From: Selenomonas sp. GACV-9
Lineage (GTDB): Bacteria; Bacillota; Negativicutes; Selenomonadales; Selenomonadaceae
Direction: 5' to 3'
NCBI GenBank assembly: GCA_900116485.1
Contig: FPAX01000001.1
Coordinates: 558,001-622,000, forward strand
DNA length: 64,000 nt
In this document: one piece after another, positions 52,297-60,183 of the stretch
How positions within the stretch are numbered: the stretch's first letter is position 1
Layout of the letters: every line of letters begins with the position of its first letter
Translations under genes and position numbers: made by a program
The notes under the pieces: model-generated
Seen by the model: the letters and a program-made list of their open reading frames with translations, nothing else
Database searches by the model: none
What the model was told of the DNA's origin: nothing

Positions 52297-53217
52297 ATGG
52301 AGTTCCGCCAATTCCGCTACATCCTGACCGTCGCACAGGAAGGCTCGATTTCCCGCGCCGCCCAGAAGCTCTATATTTCCCAGCCCTCCCTCTCCCAATC
52401 GATTGCCGGCATCGAGAAGAAGCTCGGTGCCCCCCTTTTTGACCGCAGCCTCACGCCGTTGCGGCCCACGCCCTTGGGTGAGCTGTACCTTGACACGGCC
52501 CGCCGCATCCTGGCACTTGACGAAGAGTTCCAGCAGCGTGCCGATGATATGCTGCAACGGTCTGCGGGGCACATCATCATCGGCAGTTCCCCCTTCCGCA
52601 GCACCTACCTGCTGTCGCGGTTCCTGCCCGCTTTCCAGCGGCAGTATCCCTCGATCACTGTCGAGCTGCTCGAAAACACCACGCGCCAGCTCGAGGAACT
52701 GTCCCTCGCAGGGCAGACCGATGTCATCCTGTCGCTGCAGCCCATCGACACCAGCCATTTCATGACGGAAAACCTCTTTGCCGAGGACCTGCTGCTGACC
52801 CTGCCGCCCATGCATCCATTGTCCCAGCATTACAGCCTGCCGCATACACCAGCACAGCCTTTGCCCCAGCTGCCTCTTGCAGCGCTCAAGGATACGCCGT
52901 TCATCACCATGCACCCCGAGCAGAAACTGCACAGCCAGCTCTATGCCCTCTGCCACGAAGCAGGCTTCACGCCCCAGAGCCTGTTGGAAACTCGCAGTCT
53001 CGAAACCGCACTGTCCCTCAGCGGAGCAGGCCTCGGCGCCGCCCTGCTGCCCGCCCCGCTGATAGAGGGCTTCCGCCCCCAGGAGCCCCCCTGCTACGCC
53101 GCCATCGACACCCATCCCCAGCGGCAGGTCGTCATTGCCTGGCGCAGGAACCGCTACCTTTCCCATGCTGCCCGCACCTTCGTGGGCAAACTAAAAGCCT
53201 ATTGCCAGCAGCAATAG
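52297..53217 (+). CDS. LysR-family transcriptional regulator
   Basis: 306 residues: N-terminal winged helix (EFRQFRYILTVAQEGSISRAAQKLYISQPSLSQSI) and the substrate-binding effector domain from about 90. ATG 52297 is placed behind GAGGAGG. It is divergent from the fumarase genes and probably controls them in response to a C4-dicarboxylate or related ligand (inference from position). Confidence 0.92.
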   Translation: MEFRQFRYILTVAQEGSISRAAQKLYISQPSLSQSIAGIEKKLGAPLFDRSLTPLRPTPLGELYLDTARRILALDEEFQQRADDMLQRSAGHIIIGSSPFRSTYLLSRFLPAFQRQYPSITVELLENTTRQLEELSLAGQTDVILSLQPIDTSHFMTENLFAEDLLLTLPPMHPLSQHYSLPHTPAQPLPQLPLAALKDTPFITMHPEQKLHSQLYALCHEAGFTPQSLLETRSLETALSLSGAGLGAALLPAPLIEGFRPQEPPCYAAIDTHPQRQVVIAWRRNRYLSHAARTFVGKLKAYCQQQ

Positions 53218-53239
53218 GCTTTGTCCACGGATCCATCTC

Positions 53240-55423
53240 CTAAGATGATGCTACGAGCCAGCCATCCCGTCCCCGTTCCTTCACTTGGTAGAGGGCCTGG
53301 TCGGCCGTGTGCAGCAGCGATTGGTAATCCCTGCCATGCAATGGCGCCAGCGCGATGCCGATGCTGGCACTCAGGCGCGTGCACTTCTCCCTATCGGTCT
53401 CAAGATTGTGCGCCGCTTCATTGATGCGTTTGGCCACCGTCGTGACCATCGCCGCCGGCAGATCGTTCAAGACGAGGATGAACTCATCCCCGCCAAAGCG
53501 GCCCACAGCATCCCGCGAGCGGACCACATGGATAAGGCTCAGCGCAAACTGGCGCAGGATCATATCGCCGCGCTGATGTCCCAACGTATCATTGGCTTCC
53601 TTGAAATGATCCAGGTCGATGATCAGCAGGGCATGGCAGCAGCCCTCAGACAGAGACGACGCCAGCACCTCTGCCCCCGCCTCCTCGATGCCCCGCTTGT
53701 TGAGGACACCCGTGAGCGCATCTTTCTGCGCCATTTCCTTGTAGAGCCGCTTGCTCTTATTGGCCGCCATGAGTTCCTTGACCGTCGCCATAAGCATGAG
53801 ATTCTTCTCCTGCAGCAGATCCTTGGCCTTGCGCATCGATACCTCATGCCGGTTTATCACGGCAATCACGACCAGCAGCAGTGCGACCAGGCCGCCCATC
53901 AGCCCCGTCTGCAGCGGATAGAACGCCAACAGATGCTGCAGCGAGAAAACCGGTTTCGTGGCAATGATATGTTTCTGCGTGATGCTGGTCCGGGTCTCAG
54001 GATTGATCTGCGTGATCGCTTTGTTGAGGATGGTCTGCAGCATCCGCGGCTGGCGCGGCGAAAGCGCCAGACTCATGGGGATATTGATGGACGTATCGGG
54101 GATTATCGCCAAATGCGGGTAGAAGCTCAAGGGGCGATCGATCTCCAAGATCGAGTTGCGCACCAAGGCCAGCGCATCGCTATGGTTGTCCACCTGTTGC
54201 AGCGTATCGATCACATCGGCACGGGAGTTCTTTATCTGCCAGTGCGGGAATTTCTGCTCCAGAAAGGCCATGAATGAAGCATCGGCATAGGGAAGCAGCA
54301 GCGTTATGTTCTCATCGCGGTCAGGGGGCGCAGACATCTTGCCCACCAAGGTATACGGGATCTCCAGCACGGGATTGGTATAGAGGAATGGCTGGTGGAC
54401 TGCTGACCCCGCAAAGATATCCAGCATGACATCCGCCTTGCCGGTCTTCAGCATATTCAGGGCGTCGTCATAGGTCAGCACATGGATGTATTCGAATTTC
54501 ACCCCGGAGTTTTCCGCAATCGCCGCGATCAGGTCCGGATAGATACCGCTGGCCTTGTCCCGGTTGTCATCATATTCGATATAGGGACGGACGCCGCCAT
54601 AGACCACCAGCCGCAGCGGTGGCAGGCTGTTGATGAACTGCCTCTCGGCCGGCGTGTAATGCACGAGCTGGAAGTCCAGATTCTCCGCCAGCTTTTGCGA
54701 CAGCTGCGATGCAAAGTGCGGATTCTCTGTATCGAGCCGCTGCAGAGCCTGCTCCATTTCCCTGAGCTTGGGCTGCTGCCCAGCCGTCGTCACGATCTTC
54801 ATGGGCACCCGAGCAAAGGCAAGGAAGAATTTCTCCTGTCCATAGCTCTGGGCAGCCGTATCCACCACCATATCCACGTCGCCTGCGGCCAACGCCGCCA
54901 CCAGCGACGCATGGTCTGCATAGGTCTGCACGGCAAGCTGCACGCGGTACTCCTGCTGGAACTGCTGCAGGCGGGCTTCCAAGCTGTGCGCAGCCAGCAC
55001 GCCTACCCGGGCATTTTCCAAGCTGCTCAGGTCGCCGGCCCCAAATCGGTCTTCTTCGGGGCGCGTATAGAGCCCCACGATATCATAACCAAAATCCCTG
55101 TCACTATAAATGAGCCCGTCGTGCTTGGCCAGAAAGCCCGGATATTCCAATGACAGCATCATATCCACATCGCCAGCCAGCAGCGGGGAAAAGATATTGC
55201 TGCCGGATAGATCCACCAGCTCATATTGGCTGTCGTTATGCTTGGACAATTCATCCAGATAACCGATGTAATACTGCCACAGGACACGGGCATTGGCGAC
55301 GCTCCTGTCTGGCGGCACAACCCCCAGCCGGATGGTCGCCCCCGCAGGGCTCTCCGCCAGGACTGCAGCTGGCAGGCACACCAGCACAGATAGACAGATA
55401 AACAAGGACAGCAGTGCTTTCAT
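53240..55423 (-). CDS. Diguanylate cyclase with two periplasmic solute-binding sensor domains
   Basis: 727 residues. Signal peptide; a first phosphonate/YfhD-like binding domain (IRLGVVPPDRSVANARVLWQ); a second SBP_bac_3 domain (LRLVVYGGVRPYIEYDDNRD); one membrane helix (GLMGGLVALLLVVIAVI); a short coiled coil; and a GGDEF domain with the intact active site (RFGGDEFILVL). Makes cyclic di-GMP when a periplasmic ligand binds. No EAL domain. ATG 55423 has GAGGAG upstream. The architecture parallels the broken kinase at 5324-8150. Confidence 0.9.
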   Translation of the reverse strand: MKALLSLFICLSVLVCLPAAVLAESPAGATIRLGVVPPDRSVANARVLWQYYIGYLDELSKHNDSQYELVDLSGSNIFSPLLAGDVDMMLSLEYPGFLAKHDGLIYSDRDFGYDIVGLYTRPEEDRFGAGDLSSLENARVGVLAAHSLEARLQQFQQEYRVQLAVQTYADHASLVAALAAGDVDMVVDTAAQSYGQEKFFLAFARVPMKIVTTAGQQPKLREMEQALQRLDTENPHFASQLSQKLAENLDFQLVHYTPAERQFINSLPPLRLVVYGGVRPYIEYDDNRDKASGIYPDLIAAIAENSGVKFEYIHVLTYDDALNMLKTGKADVMLDIFAGSAVHQPFLYTNPVLEIPYTLVGKMSAPPDRDENITLLLPYADASFMAFLEQKFPHWQIKNSRADVIDTLQQVDNHSDALALVRNSILEIDRPLSFYPHLAIIPDTSINIPMSLALSPRQPRMLQTILNKAITQINPETRTSITQKHIIATKPVFSLQHLLAFYPLQTGLMGGLVALLLVVIAVINRHEVSMRKAKDLLQEKNLMLMATVKELMAANKSKRLYKEMAQKDALTGVLNKRGIEEAGAEVLASSLSEGCCHALLIIDLDHFKEANDTLGHQRGDMILRQFALSLIHVVRSRDAVGRFGGDEFILVLNDLPAAMVTTVAKRINEAAHNLETDREKCTRLSASIGIALAPLHGRDYQSLLHTADQALYQVKERGRDGWLVASS

Positions 55424-55499
55424 ACGGCAATTCTCCTCTGGTTCGGAATAAAGTCTCATATATTTTTTATTCCCGGCCCGTGAAACAAACTCCTTCTTG

Positions 55500-56183
55500 C
55501 TAGCCCTTGCCGGATTTCTTGCCCGGCGGCTTCCGTGCGCATTTGACCACATAGGCCCCCAGGAACATCATCCCCGCGATCTCCGCCATGGACTTGCCCA
55601 GCCGTTCCCAGCTGAACGGCCGTGGCTTGTGCGGCCGCCGCTGGGCCGCATCAGCTGCCGGACGGGCTGCCACCGTAAACGGTGCCGATATCCACTTGGC
55701 ATAGCCCGAGTCCACAAAACCGTAGCCGCCAAGGCACAGCGTTCCCACCAAGGCCAAAGTGGCAAGTGCCGCCGGTACTTTGCGAAGAAAGCCGCAGCAC
55801 TGCAGGATATGATCCTTCAGATACTGCCAATGAAAACCGATATGCGCAGCCACCAATAGCAATGAGATGGCACCGAGGAACTTATGATACGGTTTCAGGA
55901 AATGCCACTCAATGCCAAACTGCTTGGCCGTCAGGATGCCAGTGACCAACAGAAGGATCCAGACAAGGATAAGACCAAGAACCAGCCAGTCAAGCCCTTT
56001 CTTCTTCCTGCCGATGAGCTGCTGCAGCCACTGACGATTGAGCCAGATATGCCAGATCAGAAGCCCGCAGTAAACAAGCCCTGCCCACACATGATAGTCT
56101 GCCGAGATGACATGCCGCTTGAAAAGCGTAAGCAGCAGGACAAACAGGATAACGTCCAAAACAAAGCGGATACTGCAAATCAT
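55500..56183 (-). CDS. DUF4405-type membrane protein
   Basis: 227 residues with four to five membrane helices and histidines placed as in cytochrome b-like DUF4405 proteins (VWAGLVYCGLLIWHIWLNRQW; LKPYHKFLGAISLLLVAAHIGFHW). Paired histidines on the helices suggest haem binding. Basic C-terminal tail. Starts 153 bases from thiD, divergent. Redox partner unknown. Confidence 0.75.
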   Translation of the reverse strand: MICSIRFVLDVILFVLLLTLFKRHVISADYHVWAGLVYCGLLIWHIWLNRQWLQQLIGRKKKGLDWLVLGLILVWILLLVTGILTAKQFGIEWHFLKPYHKFLGAISLLLVAAHIGFHWQYLKDHILQCCGFLRKVPAALATLALVGTLCLGGYGFVDSGYAKWISAPFTVAARPAADAAQRRPHKPRPFSWERLGKSMAEIAGMMFLGAYVVKCARKPPGKKSGKG

Positions 56184-56268
56184 AAAGGCCTCCTTTCCCC
56201 ACAGGGATTCTCATAGCATTTCCTGTATTATTCGCTGCCAGGACAGCAGATTCCTGTCTTGGCGCCAA

Positions 56269-56297
56269 TTGCTCCCCTTCAGGCTAACGAGTATAAT
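56269..56297 (+). promoter_or_regulatory. thiD promoter
   Basis: TTGCTC (56269-56274), 17-base spacer, TATAAT (56292-56297). A GCCAGGACAG/CTGTCTTGGC hairpin lies just upstream. No TPP riboswitch sequence is visible. Confidence 0.7.
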
Positions 56298-56336
56298 TAA
56301 GGTAGTATCCAAAGGCATCCACAAGGGGGAATCTGC

Positions 56337-57143
56337 ATGCATATCACCAAGACCATGCCCACTGCCCTGACCATCGCTGGCAGCGATTGCAGCGGCGGCG
56401 CGGGCATCCAGGCGGACATCAAGACCATGACCATGCATGGCGTCTATGCCATGAGTGCCATTACCGCGCTGACAGCTCAGAATACCACAGGCATTACCGC
56501 AACCCAGACAGTCTCGCCTGCCTTCCTCGCCCAGCAGCTTGATGCCATCTTCACTGACATCCGCCCGGACGCCGTGAAGATTGGCATGGTCGCTGATGCC
56601 GGCCTTATCCATACCATCGCTCAGAAACTGACAGATTATAGGGCCGAGCATATCATTATCGACCCCGTCATGGTCGCATCGGCTGGCCAGCGCCTGCTCG
56701 CCGATGCTGCCCTGACCGCACTGACGGACGAGCTGCTGCCGCTGGCTGAGCTCGTCACGCCCAATATCCCGGAGGCCGAAATCCTCGCTGGGCAGTCAAT
56801 CTCTTCCGAAAAAGACCGGCTGACGGCGGCGGCAGCTATCTACGACCGCTATCATTGCCACGTCCTGCTGAAGGCCGGTCATGCGTCAGGCGATGCTAAT
56901 GACCTGCTCTATCTTGGCGATACGTATCACTGGATTGACGGCCAGCGCCTCGACAACCCCAACACGCATGGCACCGGCTGCACCCTCTCAAGCGCCATTG
57001 CCGCCAACCTTGCCAAGGGACTGCCGCTCGTCACTGCCGTCGAGCTTGCCAAAGAGTACCTTACCGGCACGCTGCTGGCCATGCTCGACCTGGGAAAAGG
57101 CTCGGGCCCCTTGAACCACGCCTTTTCCTTAACGCAGCAGTAA
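56337..57143 (+). CDS. thiD: Hydroxymethylpyrimidine/phosphomethylpyrimidine kinase
   Basis: Phosphorylates HMP and HMP-P for thiamin synthesis. 268 residues: ALTIAGSDCSGGAGIQADIKT at the N-terminus is the substrate loop, and HGTGCTLSSAIAANLAKG holds the catalytic cysteine/anion hole. No other thi gene is beside it and no TPP riboswitch is visible, so it may also act in pyridoxine salvage, as relatives do. Its last bases overlap the convergent EFR1 gene by 15. Confidence 0.94.
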   Translation: MHITKTMPTALTIAGSDCSGGAGIQADIKTMTMHGVYAMSAITALTAQNTTGITATQTVSPAFLAQQLDAIFTDIRPDAVKIGMVADAGLIHTIAQKLTDYRAEHIIIDPVMVASAGQRLLADAALTALTDELLPLAELVTPNIPEAEILAGQSISSEKDRLTAAAAIYDRYHCHVLLKAGHASGDANDLLYLGDTYHWIDGQRLDNPNTHGTGCTLSSAIAANLAKGLPLVTAVELAKEYLTGTLLAMLDLGKGSGPLNHAFSLTQQ

Positions 57144-57908
57144 ATCGGCCGGCTTGATGCTCTCGTGACGGTAGCGCTTGCGCCCCTGCGTTTTTTCGCC
57201 ATAATCGATGGCGCGCACCGGGCAGATATGGATGCAGCCCAAACACTCCACACAGTTATGCTGCCAGACAGGCGCGCCGCCTTCACGGATGATATTCTGC
57301 CGCGGGCAAATCCGCTCGCACAGCCCGCAGCCCGTACATCTAGCGGTATCGCAGACAAAACTCTCGTCAATCTGCGGCTGGCGCTGCCGCCATTTCTCAT
57401 GATACCCCTGACAGAACTTCGGCAGCAACTGCCAGGTCGTATGCAGCTTACGCTGCTTGACTGCCACGCAGATCTTTACCAGTTTCCGCTCTGCCAGCCA
57501 GGCCCTTATGTTGATGCGCCACTGGGCCGCAAGATCCCGCCAGGGAATATAGTTGGACACCAGCCGCCAATACCAGGCTGCCTGAAGTGTGCAATCCTTC
57601 TTTTGCAGGATCTGCTCAAGATCCATAAATGGACGCCCCCAGTACGGCACACCGCAAGTAGCGACAGCAAAGATATAGGGACACCCGCTGATAGATAGCT
57701 TTTCCACAAACTCTTCTACCTGCAGCGGCAGACCAAAATAATGCATGGGAAAGACAAAGCCCACACAATCGGCACTGACTGTGAGCAATCCTCCTTGCAA
57801 AGCCTGTACCAACGAGCAAACCTCAGCCTCGGGCAGTGCCTTTTGCAATTTTCTTGCCACATAGAGGGAGTTGCCTGTGGCTGAATAATAGTAAATGACC
57901 GTCTTGAT
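57129..57908 (-). CDS. EFR1-family flavodoxin-ferredoxin protein with an ATC start
   Basis: About 259 residues. N-terminal flavodoxin-like half with the phosphate loop YYYSATGNSLYVARKL, then C-terminal 2[4Fe-4S] ferredoxin (CTGCGLCERICPR, CVECLGCIHICP). Homology-like sequence runs up to 57908, where an ideal AGGAGG (57917-57922) is followed 8 bases later by ATC, not ATG. A stop codon lies just upstream, and the first standard start is GTG 57860, which would delete the FMN loop. So either initiation is at ATC or the start codon has mutated. Likely carries electrons between small redox partners. Confidence 0.8.
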   Translation of the reverse strand: MKTVIYYYSATGNSLYVARKLQKALPEAEVCSLVQALQGGLLTVSADCVGFVFPMHYFGLPLQVEEFVEKLSISGCPYIFAVATCGVPYWGRPFMDLEQILQKKDCTLQAAWYWRLVSNYIPWRDLAAQWRINIRAWLAERKLVKICVAVKQRKLHTTWQLLPKFCQGYHEKWRQRQPQIDESFVCDTARCTGCGLCERICPRQNIIREGGAPVWQHNCVECLGCIHICPVRAIDYGEKTQGRKRYRHESIKPADLLLR

Positions 57909-57955
57909 TGTCTCCGCCTCCTAAAATCATGATCTTTCAGAAAGGATATGATACC

Positions 57956-59275
57956 ATGTCAAAAAAACTAATTGTCATCATCCTCTGCCTGCTTTTCCTT
58001 TTGCCTGTTACCAGTCAGGCCGCTGAAAAAGCCGAGTATCCGCTGAAACAGGTGCTGATCCTGAGCCGCCACAATATCCGCGCCCCCTTGGCCGGACGCG
58101 ACTCTACCCTTGCTAAGCTCACACCGCATACCTGGTTTGACTGGCAGTGCGCACCCGGCGAGCTCTCCCCTCGCGGAGCCGAGCTTGAACTCTTGATGGG
58201 ACAGTATTTCCGGCAATGGCTCGAACAGGAATCCCTGCTAACGCATAATGTTTCGCCAGCCGCGGAGGAAGTCCGCTTTTACACCAACTCCTTCCAGCGC
58301 ACGATTGCTACGGCACGCTATTTTGCCTGCGGCCTGCTGCCACTAAGCGATGTGACCATCGAGTACCACCAGGAAGTCAATGCGGCTGACCCCGTATTCC
58401 TGCCCGCCACTCCCGACAATGAGCTTTACCGCCAGCAAGTGCAAAGAGAGTTTGACCAGTCAGGAATCAAAAACGACTTACAGCAGCGCGGCGAGCGCGC
58501 TTGCAAGCTGCTTATCGAGGCCCTTGATTTTGACAAGTCAGCCTATGCACGGAAACATGGTCCCATTGACTATACGGGAAAGGCGATTACCCTGCCGAAA
58601 AATGGCGGGCTGGGGCTCAAAACGCCCTGGGGCGCGCTGATACCAGCCAGCGATGCGCTGACCCTGCAATATTACGAAGAGGAAAATGACCTGGCGGCCG
58701 CCTTCGGTCATCAGCTGACGTCAAAGGACTGGGAAGATATTGCGGCCCTCAAAGAACTCGGCATCAATTCCCTTTTCTATGAGCCAACGGCCGCCAAAGC
58801 CCTGGCCGCGCCGCTGCTTGCTACCATCAGCCAGGAACTTGATAATGGCCAGCGGAAGATCACTTTTCTCGGGGGCCATGATGTCAATCTCGCCGAAGTC
58901 CTGCCCGCGCTAGGCGTTGAAGACTACACGCTGGCAGGCAGCATCGAAGCCAAGACCCCCATCGGCGCCAAGCTCGTCATCGAAAAACGCCAAGGAAAGG
59001 ACGGCGAAGAGTACGCAGGCCTTTCCCTTGTCTACGCCACAGCCCAGCAGCTGCGCCACCGCACGCCACTTACCCTGCAAGCTCCGCCAGCCCGGGTTCC
59101 ATTGCGCTTGAAGGGACTGACTGCCAATGCCGACGGACTGTACCATTTCCCTGACCTGCAGCAGCGCATCCAAAGCGCCGTACAGGAAGGACAGCGCTGG
59201 CAAAACGTTGCCAGCAACTTATCCCAAAGCGACGTCCAGCGCCATCATCACGGTAAAGCCCGCCGCAAAGGTTAA
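57956..59275 (+). CDS. Exported histidine acid phosphatase (phytase/AppA superfamily)
   Basis: 439 residues with a signal peptide (LIVIILCLLFLLPVTSQA). The catalytic RHNIRAPL (RHxxRxP) near residue 38 and the GGHDVN proton-donor motif further on identify a histidine-type phosphatase, acting on phytate, sugar phosphates or other esters in the periplasm. ATG 57956 is preceded by AAAGGATATGATACC. The C-terminal 19 residues are encoded in sequence shared with the opposite-strand ZIP gene. Three palindrome copies lie in the coding region. Confidence 0.9.
   Translation: MSKKLIVIILCLLFLLPVTSQAAEKAEYPLKQVLILSRHNIRAPLAGRDSTLAKLTPHTWFDWQCAPGELSPRGAELELLMGQYFRQWLEQESLLTHNVSPAAEEVRFYTNSFQRTIATARYFACGLLPLSDVTIEYHQEVNAADPVFLPATPDNELYRQQVQREFDQSGIKNDLQQRGERACKLLIEALDFDKSAYARKHGPIDYTGKAITLPKNGGLGLKTPWGALIPASDALTLQYYEEENDLAAAFGHQLTSKDWEDIAALKELGINSLFYEPTAAKALAAPLLATISQELDNGQRKITFLGGHDVNLAEVLPALGVEDYTLAGSIEAKTPIGAKLVIEKRQGKDGEEYAGLSLVYATAQQLRHRTPLTLQAPPARVPLRLKGLTANADGLYHFPDLQQRIQSAVQEGQRWQNVASNLSQSDVQRHHHGKARRKG
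58452..58541. repeat. Two palindromes inside the acid phosphatase gene
   Basis: TTGACCAGTCAG (58452-58463, read as DQS) and TTGACAAGTCAG (58530-58541, read as DKS). A spacer-less CTGACGTCAA follows at 58715-58724. Confidence 0.8.
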
Positions 59276-60004
59276 TACGCCAATATCGCTATGCTCCCCC
59301 GCCGACATCTCGGGGATGAGCTCCTCCACCACCACATAGATCATGGCACCAGCGGCAAAGGCCAGCAAATACGGCAGGACAGGCACGACAAAACTAGCCG
59401 CCACGATGGTCAAGGCCGCACCTAATGGCTCGACCACACCTGAAAGCAAGCCTGCCCAAAAAGCCTTGTGTCTATTCATGCCCTCAGCCCGCAACGGCAG
59501 CGAGATGATTGCCCCCTCGGGAAAGTTCTGGATGGCAATACCGATGGACAAAGCAAAGGCACCGCTCAGCGTGATATCAGCATTGCCAGAAAGCCACCCC
59601 GCAAAGACAACGCCGACTGCCATGCCCTCAGGGATATTGTGCAGCGTCACGGCCAGCACCAGCATCGCTGTCTTCGGCAAGCTGCATGACATACCTTCAG
59701 CTTTATCTGCATCAAGATGCAGATGCGGGATGACATGGTCGAGCAGCAGCAAGAACAGCGTGCCTGCCCAAAAGCCGATAAACGCTGGCAAGAACGCCAG
59801 CCGTCCCATCTCGGCACTGCCCTCCATCGCCGGAATCAACAGGCTCCAGATCGACGCGGCCACCATGACACCCGCCGCAAAGCCCATCAAAGCCTTCTGC
59901 ACATTCACCGACAATTCACGTTTCAGGATATATACACAAGCAGCGCCAAGCCCCGTTCCCAGCAGCGGAATGAGCAGCCCCTGCCATATCTCCATCGGCA
60001 ACAT
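59219..60004 (-). CDS. ZIP-family metal transporter
   Basis: About 261 residues and eight membrane helices. The metal-binding helices are HNIPEGMAVG and NFPEGAIISL; the loop before them holds IPHLHLDADK. Imports zinc or other divalent cations. Ends 57 bases inside the convergent phosphatase gene. ATG 60004 has only a weak ribosome site; the ATG three codons on is an alternative. Confidence 0.92.
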   Translation of the reverse strand: MLPMEIWQGLLIPLLGTGLGAACVYILKRELSVNVQKALMGFAAGVMVAASIWSLLIPAMEGSAEMGRLAFLPAFIGFWAGTLFLLLLDHVIPHLHLDADKAEGMSCSLPKTAMLVLAVTLHNIPEGMAVGVVFAGWLSGNADITLSGAFALSIGIAIQNFPEGAIISLPLRAEGMNRHKAFWAGLLSGVVEPLGAALTIVAASFVVPVLPYLLAFAAGAMIYVVVEELIPEMSAGEHSDIGVLTFAAGFTVMMALDVALG

Positions 60005-60128
60005 ATCTATCGCCTGCCTTTCCTCATATATTCTATTGCCATTGTACTTCCCTCCTATGAAAATAGCAACCGGTTTTCCTGGAAAGATACTGCCGGCTTC
60101 TGCCTGCTATCTTCCGGAGCCCCGCATA

Positions 60129-60171
60129 GCAAAAAAGCTGCCGCGCAGGAAGCCCTGCACGGCAGCTTTTT
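60129..60171. terminator. Terminator between OPT and ZIP genes
   Basis: AAAAAAGCTGCCG-GCAGG with its complement, followed by T7 on the plus strand and T6 on the minus strand. Confidence 0.92.
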
Positions 60172-60183
60172 TTGAACGTCTTT

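Noticed and set aside
56184..56336. TPP riboswitch before thiD
   Set aside because: No CTGAGA-type or other THI-box core; only a short hairpin and a promoter.
4..58724. FNR/CRP-type site as explanation of the palindrome
   Set aside because: FNR sites have TTGAT-N4-ATCAA and CRP/CooA-type sites have six-base spacers; two-base spacing and copies inside genes and terminators do not fit.
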